The position numbers were made by a program, and so were the translations under genes. The notes below the pieces were generated by a model that did no database searches, had not been told where the DNA came from, and worked only from the letters and a program-made list of their open reading frames with translations. Positions 57,944-64,000 of a stretch of DNA of 64,000 nucleotides are shown in pieces. This stretch comes from VRUE01 sp963702705. GTDB lineage: Bacteria > Actinomycetota > Thermoleophilia > Solirubrobacterales > 70-9. The stretch covers positions 248,001-312,000 of the forward strand of contig CAVPDR010000006.1 in assembly GCA_963702705.1 (NCBI GenBank), read 5' to 3'. The stretch's first letter is position 1; each line of letters starts with the position of its first letter.

Positions 57944-59239
57944 ATGTATGACCGCGCGAAGATCTGGGTTGAGGGCGGGGCCGGTGGGAACGGGTGTATC
58001 TCGTTTCGCCGGGAGGCTCATGTGCCCAGAGGTGGCCCTGACGGTGGAGACGGGGGCCATGGCGGCGACGTGGTGCTTGTCTGTGATGCCTCTAAGCGGG
58101 ATCTGGGGGCGTTGAAGGGGAGCAAGCACTTCAGGGGTGGTCGCGGCAAGCATGGGGAAGGGTCGAATCGGCAGGGAGGGCGGGGAGACGAGCGGGAGAT
58201 CCCCGTTCCTGCCGGAACTCAGGCCGAAGCTGTCGATGGGAGTCAGGTCGATCTGGTTGAAGTCGGGCAGCGGGCCGTGGTTGCTCATGGCGGGCGCGGG
58301 GGGCATGGGAACAAGCGGTTCGCGACCTCCACGCGGCAGGCGCCTCGGTTTGCCGAGAACGGGACCAGTGGCGATGAGGGGTGGATCGAGCTGCGCTTGA
58401 AGCTGCTTGCCGACGTTGGCTTGATCGGGCTGCCGAATGCGGGGAAGTCCTCCTTGCTGGGGCGGTTGACACGGGCAGCGCCGAAGGTGGCCGACTATCC
58501 CTTCACGACCCTTTCGCCGGTGCTGGGGACGATCGAAGGCGAGGACCGGCAGGCGATCGTCGCCGACATTCCCGGCTTGATCGAAGGGGCCGCCGACGGC
58601 GCTGGACTGGGGCACGAGTTCTTGGCTCATGTCGAGCGCTGCGCGATGCTCGTCCACCTGGTCGAGCTGGCGCCGCTGGAAGGTGAGCCGGTGGCGAACT
58701 ACGAGGCGGTGCGCGAGGAGCTCTTGTCCTACGGCGCGGGGCTCGACCGGCTGCCGGAGCTGGTCCTGCTCTCGAAGCGCGACCTGCTTCCCGGCGAGGA
58801 TGTCGAGGCAGCCCTCACCGAGTGGCGGGAACGACTTGCTGACGACGGTCTCGGCGTGCTCTCCGCCTCTTCGGCGACCGGCGAGGGCTTGGACGAGCTG
58901 CGCGAACGAATCCTCTCCGCCCTGCCGGAGCTGCCGAGCATGGCAAGACCTGAGACGGGGTCGCAGCCGTCGGCCGAATTCGAGGTCGAGCACCGCGTCT
59001 ACCGGCCGGCCGGTGAGGGCGGTTACTCGGTCGAGCGCGAGGACGACGGAGTCTTCCGCGTAGCCGGCCGTGGCGTCGAGCTCCTCTTCGAGCGCCACGA
59101 CATCAAGAACGAAGAAGCCCTCGCCTATCTCGAGCAGCGCCTGAACGAGATCGGCGTCGTAGCCGCCTTGCGTGCCGCTGGTTTTGAGCCCGGCAACGAG
59201 GTCCGGGTCGGAGAGCACGAGTTCGAGCTTTATCCGTGA
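57944..59239 (+). CDS. obgE: Obg/CgtA GTPase
   Basis: A 431-residue protein. The glycine-rich Obg fold (1-157) is followed by the G domain: G1 GLPNAGKSS, G3 DIPGLIEGA, G4 SKRD (usually NKxD), G5 SSATGEG. A C-terminal OCT domain lies at about 345-431. It acts in 50S ribosome assembly and stress response. The ATG at 57944 follows a TACTCT box at 9 nt. Confidence 0.95.
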   Translation: MYDRAKIWVEGGAGGNGCISFRREAHVPRGGPDGGDGGHGGDVVLVCDASKRDLGALKGSKHFRGGRGKHGEGSNRQGGRGDEREIPVPAGTQAEAVDGSQVDLVEVGQRAVVAHGGRGGHGNKRFATSTRQAPRFAENGTSGDEGWIELRLKLLADVGLIGLPNAGKSSLLGRLTRAAPKVADYPFTTLSPVLGTIEGEDRQAIVADIPGLIEGAADGAGLGHEFLAHVERCAMLVHLVELAPLEGEPVANYEAVREELLSYGAGLDRLPELVLLSKRDLLPGEDVEAALTEWRERLADDGLGVLSASSATGEGLDELRERILSALPELPSMARPETGSQPSAEFEVEHRVYRPAGEGGYSVEREDDGVFRVAGRGVELLFERHDIKNEEALAYLEQRLNEIGVVAALRAAGFEPGNEVRVGEHEFELYP

Positions 59240-59313
59240 GGGCCGAGTGCCCCCTCCCAAAACGAGCGGCGGGAGCCGCTCTTGAGTGTTTTGGGAGGGG
59301 GCACTCGGCCCTC
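59238..59313. repeat. Long hairpin element, copy 2 (obg-proB)
   Basis: Perfect 26-bp inverted repeat (59238-59263 with 59288-59313) around the same inner hairpin as copy 1. The outer stem has GTGCCC/GGGCAC where copy 1 has GCGCCC/GGGCGC, a compensated change. It begins inside the obg stop codon. Confidence 0.85.
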
Positions 59314-59359
59314 TTCGCGTGAGCTTTCGCCCGCTGGTGGCTCATACACTGGAGCGGCT

Positions 59360-60448
59360 ATGACCCTGGTCGTCAAGCTCGGATCCTCGATCGTCGCCGC
59401 CGACGATGGCGACCTGCGGGCCGAGGTGCTCGACTCGGTCTGCGAACAGGTCGCGGCATTGGAGCGCGGCGGCGAGCGGGTCGTGATGGTCACCTCCGGC
59501 GCAATCGCCCGCGGAATGCGCTTGATGGGACTGGCGGCGCGCCCGCGGGCGATGGACGAGCTGCAGGCAGCCTCCGCCGTCGGCCAGGGCGATCTCTTTC
59601 GGGCCTACGAGAGCCGTCTCGCCGAGCATGGCACCCGCGCCGCCCAGGTGCTGCTCACCGCGGCCGACATCGCCGCCCGCACCAACTACCTCAACGCGCG
59701 CCAGACGCTGCGGCGGCTGATCGAGTGGGGGGTGGTCCCGGTGATCAACGAGAACGACACCACCGCTACAGACGAGATCAGCTTTGGCGACAACGACTTC
59801 CTAGCCGCTCAGGTGGCGATCCTGCTCGATGCGAGGCTGCTGGTTTTGTTGACCGATATCGATGGGCTCCATACGGCGAACCCCCGGAGCAACCCTGATG
59901 CCAGACTGGTTCCCGAGGTTCGCCATGTCGCCGACCTGGAGGGGCTCGGTATCGATGATCGAACCTCGGCATTTGGCTCTGGCGGAATGCGCAGCAAGGT
60001 GGCGGCAGCCGAGATGGCAAGCGAGGCGGGGATTCCCGCGGCGATCTGCAACGGAACGAGTCCGGGGACTCTGATGGCTGCGGCAACTGGCCAGCCGGTT
60101 GGCACCCAGTTTCTGGCCCAGAGCTCGAAGGCGCCGAGCTTCAAGCTCTGGCTCAAGTACGCGAAGCCGGTGCAGGGCCGGCTGACCGTCGACGAGGGGG
60201 CGGCGCGTGTACTTCGCGAGAGTGGCTCGAGCCTGCTCCCAGTCGGTGTCGTCGAGGTCGCCGGGGACTTCGACGCGGGCGATGCGGTTGAGATCGCTGT
60301 CGACGGCGAGGTGATCGGCAAGGGGATCGCGGATTACTCGTCGCGGGAGCTGCCGGAAGTGATTGGGCTGAAGAGCGCTGAGGTGCGCGAGCGGTTGCCG
60401 CATGCTGCCGATGAGGTCATTCACCGCGATCGGTTTGTGTTGGTCTGA
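59360..60448 (+). CDS. proB: Glutamate 5-kinase
   Basis: A 362-residue protein with an amino-acid kinase domain (VVKLGSSIVA, VTSGAIARG, INENDTTATDEISFGDND, TDIDGL) and a C-terminal PUA domain (about 275-362). First step of proline synthesis; feedback inhibition by proline is typical. The ATG at 59360 has GGAG 5 nt upstream and a TACACT box at 59345-59350. proA follows after a long hairpin. Confidence 0.95.
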   Translation: MTLVVKLGSSIVAADDGDLRAEVLDSVCEQVAALERGGERVVMVTSGAIARGMRLMGLAARPRAMDELQAASAVGQGDLFRAYESRLAEHGTRAAQVLLTAADIAARTNYLNARQTLRRLIEWGVVPVINENDTTATDEISFGDNDFLAAQVAILLDARLLVLLTDIDGLHTANPRSNPDARLVPEVRHVADLEGLGIDDRTSAFGSGGMRSKVAAAEMASEAGIPAAICNGTSPGTLMAAATGQPVGTQFLAQSSKAPSFKLWLKYAKPVQGRLTVDEGAARVLRESGSSLLPVGVVEVAGDFDAGDAVEIAVDGEVIGKGIADYSSRELPEVIGLKSAEVRERLPHAADEVIHRDRFVLV

Positions 60449-60522
60449 AGGTCGGGAGCCCCTTCCCAAAACGAGCGGCAGGAGCCGCTCTTGAGTGTTT
60501 TGGGAAGGGGCTCCCGACCTTC
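60447..60522. repeat. Long hairpin element, copy 3 (proB-proA)
   Basis: Perfect 26-bp inverted repeat (60447-60472 with 60497-60522) around the same inner core (GAGCGGC-AGGA-GCCGCTC, TTGAGT). The outer stem sequence differs at several places from copies 1 and 2, with matching changes on both arms. It begins inside the proB stop codon. Confidence 0.85.
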
Positions 60523-60541
60523 GTAGCTACCCTTTGCGGTC

Positions 60542-61810
60542 ATGGCTGTCACGACTAGAAACGTTGGGGAGATCTGCGCTGCCTCTCGGCGGGTTGCTCG
60601 AGAGCTGGCTAGTGCCCCGACGGCCAGCAAGGATGCGGCGTTGGAGGCGACTGCTCGGCTCCTGGGCGAGCGTAGTGCGGAGATTCTCGAAGCCAATGCG
60701 GCTGATCTGGCGGATGACCGTGCCAAGGGGTTGACCCAGGCGCTGCGGGACCGGCTGACGCTGACCGAGGAGCGGATCGCTGGGATAGCGGACGGCGTCC
60801 GAGCCGTTGCCGCGCTTGAGGACCCGATCGGCGAGGAGCTCGAAAGCAAATCGCTGGAGAGCGGGCTGAGCTTGCGGAAGCTGAGGGTGCCTCTGGGCGT
60901 CGTCGCTGTCGTCTACGAGGCACGGCCGAATGTGACGATCGATTGTGCGGCGCTGACGATCAAGAGCGGCAACGCGATTGTGTTGCGGGGGTCGCACTAT
61001 GCCGAGCGGTCGAATGCTGCCTTGGCGGGCGTTGCCCGTGAGGCGCTGGCTGAGGCTGGGCTGCCCGAAGACGCCGTGCTGCTGCTGCCGGTTGGCGAAG
61101 GGCATGGCGACCTGGCGGAGCTGGCGACGCAGGACGGGGTGGTGGATCTACTGATCCCGCGTGGTGGGGAGGGGCTGAAGAAGGCTTTGAAGGATGTGGC
61201 GACGGTGCCGGTGATCTATGCCGCTGCCGGCAACTGCCATGTCTACGTGCACTCGGACGCCGATCTGGAGATGGCGCGGCGGATCGTGGTCAACGCGAAG
61301 ACGCAGCGGCCCGGTGTTTGCAATGCGGCGGAGACGCTGCTGGTCGACGCGGCGATTGCCGCTGAGTTTCTGCCGGCGGCGCTTGCCGATCTTCGCGAGG
61401 CCGGTGTCGAGATGATCGGGGACGAGCGGGTGCGCGAGCTGGTCGCGGGCGTCGAGGTTGGCGCCGCGTCCGACGATGACTGGGACACCGAGTACCTCGA
61501 CCTGAAGCTGGCCGTCGGCGTCGTCGACTCGCTCGACGACGCGATCGATCATGTCAACGCGCATGGCACCGGCCACTCGGAGGCGATCGTCAGCTCGTCC
61601 TCGGAGGCCTCGCAGCGCTTCACCGCCGGGGTCGACGCGGCCGTCGTCTACACCAATGCCTCGACCCGCTTCACCGACGGCTTCGAGTTCGGCATGGGGG
61701 CTGAGATCGGCAACTCGACCCAGAAGCTGCACGCGCGCGGCCCGATCGGCCTGCGCGAGCTGACGACCTACAAGTACGTCGTCCACGGCGACGGCCAGGT
61801 ACGTGAGTAG
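60542..61810 (+). CDS. proA: Gamma-glutamyl phosphate reductase
   Basis: A 422-residue aldehyde dehydrogenase-fold enzyme. Catalytic Cys is in QRPGVCNAAETLLV, with VVYEARPNVTIDCA and ERFTDGFEFGMGAEIG as ProA signatures. It makes glutamate semialdehyde from ProB's product. TACCCT lies 8 nt before the ATG. nadD overlaps its end. Confidence 0.95.
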   Translation: MAVTTRNVGEICAASRRVARELASAPTASKDAALEATARLLGERSAEILEANAADLADDRAKGLTQALRDRLTLTEERIAGIADGVRAVAALEDPIGEELESKSLESGLSLRKLRVPLGVVAVVYEARPNVTIDCAALTIKSGNAIVLRGSHYAERSNAALAGVAREALAEAGLPEDAVLLLPVGEGHGDLAELATQDGVVDLLIPRGGEGLKKALKDVATVPVIYAAAGNCHVYVHSDADLEMARRIVVNAKTQRPGVCNAAETLLVDAAIAAEFLPAALADLREAGVEMIGDERVRELVAGVEVGAASDDDWDTEYLDLKLAVGVVDSLDDAIDHVNAHGTGHSEAIVSSSSEASQRFTAGVDAAVVYTNASTRFTDGFEFGMGAEIGNSTQKLHARGPIGLRELTTYKYVVHGDGQVRE

Positions 61811-62414
61811 CGACCCCACCGGCGGCATCGGGGTTCTCGGCTCGGCCTTCAACCCGCCGCACCTCGGCCATCTGGCCCTGGCCCAGGAGGCGCTCTGGCA
61901 GCTCGGCCTCGACGAGGTGATCCTCGTCCCCACCGGCCAGGCCCCGCACAAGCGGATCGCCGACGACCCGGGCCGCGAGCTGCGACTGGCGATGACGCGC
62001 CTCGCCGCGGCCGACGACTCGCGCTTCTCGGTCTCGACCCTGGAGGTCGAGCGCGAGGGGCCGTCCTACACGTATGAGACCTTGGAGCTGCTTGCAAGAG
62101 ACCGGGGCGACAGGGAGCTGGTGTTCGTGATGGGCGCGGACGCTGCCGTGGGTCTGGAGAGCTGGCGCGAGCCTCAGCGGGTGACCGAGTTGGCGCGCCT
62201 TGCCGTCGCCCGCCGGGCCGGCATCTCGGAGGCCGACGTCGCCGCCGTGCTGCGCAGCCTCGGCGCCGCGGGCCGGGCGACGATGCTGGAGATGCCCCAG
62301 TTCGGCGTCTCCTCCTCGGCCGTGCGCGAGCGGGCCGCCGCGGGCCGGCCGCTGCGTTACCTCGTGCCCGAGCCAGTGGCCCGCTTCATCGAAGAGAAGG
62401 GGATCTACGCATGA
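61803..62414 (+). CDS. nadD: Nicotinate-nucleotide adenylyltransferase
   Basis: A 203-residue nucleotidyltransferase. GSAFNPPHLGHLALAQEA is the HxGH-containing ATP site, VPTGQAPHKR binds nicotinate nucleotide, and the C-terminal GVSSSAVRERAAAGRPLRYLV is the SSTxIR motif equivalent. NAD synthesis. GTG start overlapping proA by 8 nt. Confidence 0.94.
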   Translation: MSSDPTGGIGVLGSAFNPPHLGHLALAQEALWQLGLDEVILVPTGQAPHKRIADDPGRELRLAMTRLAAADDSRFSVSTLEVEREGPSYTYETLELLARDRGDRELVFVMGADAAVGLESWREPQRVTELARLAVARRAGISEADVAAVLRSLGAAGRATMLEMPQFGVSSSAVRERAAAGRPLRYLVPEPVARFIEEKGIYA

Positions 62415-62824
62415 GCGCCGAGCGTCCCGCCGACTTCTCGCAGACGCTCGCCCAGCGCCTGGCCGAGATCGCCGACTCCAAAGCGGCGAGCGAGATCGTC
62501 GTCCTCGACATGCGTGGGCTCGTCTCCTACACCGACTTCCTGGCGATCTGCACGGCGCGCAACGAGCGCCAGGCGCGGGCGATCGCTGACGAGGTGAAGC
62601 TGCGGTTGAAGCAGGAGCAGCGGTTGCTGCCGGCCGGCTCAGAGGCAGCCGAGGCGGCGGGCTGGATCGTCCTCGACTACCTCGACTGCGTCCTTCACGT
62701 CTTCACGGCGGAGGCACGCCAGCGCTACCAGCTCGAGGACCTCTGGCGCGAGGCGCCAAAGCTGGAGTTTCAGACGTCACAAGATGGCGTCCGAGGGCAC
62801 CTCTACGGTGCCGCGCATGGCTAG
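62411..62824 (+). CDS. rsfS: Ribosome silencing factor RsfS
   Basis: A 137-residue Iojap/RsfS protein: ASEIVVLDMRGLVSYTDF, then GWIVLDYLDCVLHVFT and YQLEDLWREAP. It binds L14 and blocks subunit joining under starvation. ATGA overlap with nadD, the conserved order. Confidence 0.94.
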   Translation: MSAERPADFSQTLAQRLAEIADSKAASEIVVLDMRGLVSYTDFLAICTARNERQARAIADEVKLRLKQEQRLLPAGSEAAEAAGWIVLDYLDCVLHVFTAEARQRYQLEDLWREAPKLEFQTSQDGVRGHLYGAAHG

Positions 62825-63575
62825 CTTCAAGCGGTCGTTCCTCGGCTACAGGCGCACCGAAGTGGATGCGGCGCTCGCATCCAAGGACGCACGGACCTGG
62901 GCCCTGGAGCGCGACGCGCAGGAGGCGCTTGCGCGCTGCCTCGAGTCCGAGGAGACAGTCGCGAAGGCCGAGCAGGAGCTCGGCTCGCTCTCGGCGATGG
63001 TAATCGATCGCGAGCGAGAGATCCGCGGTCTGCTCGAGCGCCTAGAGGAGGCCAATGAGCGACACGATCGCAACGTCGCCTCGCTGGAGGCGGTCTCGGC
63101 TCGGCTTGAGGAGATTCAGGCTCAGGCTCGCGGTCAGGCGACGCGGATCCGGATGAAGGCACTGCGCGAGGCGGTCGAGGTCGGCCGCCGGGCACAGGAG
63201 TTGAGCGAGGCGCAGGCCGGGACGAGCGCGCCGGCGCCTGCTGCCCCGAGCGCGAACGGTAACGGCCATGCCGAGCCCACCGCACGAGACGTCTTCGAGG
63301 GCCTGGTCAAAGTCGAGATCGGCCCGCTCGACGACTTCTCCCAGTTGGTCGGCTTCGAGGACGCGGCGGGCCAGATCGGCGCCACTTCCGAGATCTCGGT
63401 CGAGCGCTTCTCCGAGGGCCGGGCGACGCTCTCGATGCGCCTCAGCGAGCCGACCGATCTCCTCCACGAGCTGGAGCAACGCTCCCCGCTCGAGTTCCAC
63501 GTCCGCCGCACGGCGGACGACAACGTCGTCCTCGACATCGACGATGACGCCGGCCCCGAGCAGCGCGCCGCCTAG
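62817..63575 (+). CDS. DivIVA-like coiled-coil protein
   Basis: 252 residues. The ATG at 62817 overlaps the rsfS end. The N-terminal SFKRSFLGYRRTEVDAAL resembles the DivIVA start (F-x-GY-x-x-x-EVD). A long coiled coil (about 35-135) follows, then a Pro/Ala/Asn linker and an alpha/beta C-terminal domain (about 165-245, VKVEIGPLDDFSQLVGFEDAAG). DivIVA proteins bind curved membranes at poles and septa. The C-terminal domain is not standard DivIVA. A cell-envelope role is inference. Confidence 0.7.
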   Translation: MASFKRSFLGYRRTEVDAALASKDARTWALERDAQEALARCLESEETVAKAEQELGSLSAMVIDREREIRGLLERLEEANERHDRNVASLEAVSARLEEIQAQARGQATRIRMKALREAVEVGRRAQELSEAQAGTSAPAPAAPSANGNGHAEPTARDVFEGLVKVEIGPLDDFSQLVGFEDAAGQIGATSEISVERFSEGRATLSMRLSEPTDLLHELEQRSPLEFHVRRTADDNVVLDIDDDAGPEQRAA

Positions 63576-63605
63576 CCGCCCGACGCCGCTACCCTTCATC
63601 GCCCC

Positions 63606-63676
63606 GGCGCCCTGGCGGAGTGGTTACGCAGCGGCCTGCAAAGCCGTTTACACCGGTTCGATTCCGGTGGGCGCCT
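63606..63676 (+). tRNA. tRNA-Cys (GCA)
   Basis: A 71-nt cloverleaf. The acceptor stem is GGCGCCC/GGGCGCC, the anticodon stem GCGGC/GCCGT around CTGCAAA (anticodon GCA), and the T stem ACCGG/CCGGT with loop TTCGATT. Discriminator T, as expected for Cys. CCA is not encoded. Confidence 0.95.
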
Positions 63677-63725
63677 TCGGCCTGGCATAGGGGCTCGGGT
63701 TGCCCGCATAGACTCGCCGCCGAGC

Positions 63726-63902
63726 GTGGGCCACAAGCGGGACATCAAGCAATTCCGGCAAGCCTGCAAGGAGGCGGGGTTGACCATCCAGGAGCGGTAC
63801 GAAGCGAGCGAGGCGCTTCACGCGGAGAAGCAGGCTGGGAGCGTGCAGGCGAACCTGAGCTATGGAGAACTGCTGGCCTGGCTGCGACAATGGAAGGGCT
63901 AA
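63726..63902 (+). CDS. Small helical protein, unknown function
   Basis: 58 residues from the GTG at 63726, basic and helical (KRDIKQFRQACKEAGLTIQE; SYGELLAWLRQW). A TAGACT box lies at 63709-63714. The next frame starts within its stop (TAATG), which supports both being real. No family recognised. Confidence 0.5.
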   Translation: MGHKRDIKQFRQACKEAGLTIQERYEASEALHAEKQAGSVQANLSYGELLAWLRQWKG

Positions 63903-64000
63903 TGGCAACCGCAGTCGCACTTGACGCATCGCCTCTCAACGTCCTGCGCTCCATGCGTGGGCAGATCGTTGACGCTCGGATCGCCTACCCGGAGGCTCTC
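63902..64000 (+). CDS. Start of an unidentified gene (runs off the right edge)
   Basis: From the ATG at 63902 (overlapping TAATG) the frame is open for 33 codons to the window end: MATAVALDASPLNVLRSMRG and on. Too short to assign. It is coupled to the small gene before it. Confidence 0.4.
   Translation, partial: MATAVALDASPLNVLRSMRGQIVDARIAYPEAL

Overview
The window is GC-rich throughout, with mostly GTG/ATG starts and many leaderless-looking promoters. The order mreBCD-mrdA-rodA-rne-rplU-rpmA-obg-proB-proA-nadD-rsfS, the PII-Amt pair, a PucR-type regulator and several secreted proteins of a style common in soil actinobacteria point to an actinomycete, probably class Thermoleophilia (Solirubrobacterales). 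That placement is inference from gene content and style; no rRNA is present.

Region by region. 1-643: start of an ammonium transporter and its PII regulator. 764-5374: a co-directional run of an extended SDR, an NAD formate dehydrogenase, a class III-type alcohol dehydrogenase, an encapsulated-ferritin cargo protein and an encapsulin shell, which looks like formaldehyde/formate oxidation next to an iron-storage nanocompartment. 5400-19300: mixed accessory genes, including an AAA+ ATPase with a promoter/operator hairpin, an MMPL transporter, a zinc-less DksA-like protein, a nucleoside hydrolase, a two-TM/beta-rich protein resembling CBASS Cap15 effectors, DegV, glutamate decarboxylase, a MazEF-type toxin-antitoxin pair with its own operator, a secreted beta-helix-like protein and an unknown membrane-protein pair.

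20262-30165 is the most unusual part. A compact tRNA with anticodon UAA but no long variable arm lies directly in front of an arginyl-tRNA synthetase-like gene. That gene heads six genes joined by 4-nt GTGA overlaps: ArgRS-like, aminodeoxychorismate synthase (PabA-PabB fusion), GNAT, histone-deacetylase-family amidohydrolase, chorismate-mutase-family protein and cytochrome P450. A lysine/ornithine N-monooxygenase-like flavoprotein and a quinoprotein-like lipoprotein follow. I read it as a biosynthetic cluster for an aminochorismate-derived metabolite with a tRNA/aminoacyl-tRNA step. Its product is unknown and I do not recognise a described cluster with this composition.

30176-37564: carbonic anhydrase, a TTA-rich secreted protein, a methyltransferase, a PucR-like regulator, a Cys-rich RTX-like secreted protein, an ArsR regulator with a small partner, and a GH15 glucoamylase. 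37585-63676: the conserved core, namely CtaG, trigger factor, ClpP, an M23 peptidase, ClpX, ValS, FolC, Ndk, Maf, the cell-shape operon, RNase E/G, L21/L27, Obg, ProB/ProA, NadD, RsfS, a DivIVA-like protein and tRNA-Cys. Long perfect hairpins sit between many of these genes. Three of them (after rpmA, obg and proB) share a constant core while their outer stems differ but stay perfectly complementary. mreD carries an apparent frameshift in a T5 run, and clpX and the M23 gene appear to start at CTG. The window ends with two small unknown genes beyond tRNA-Cys.
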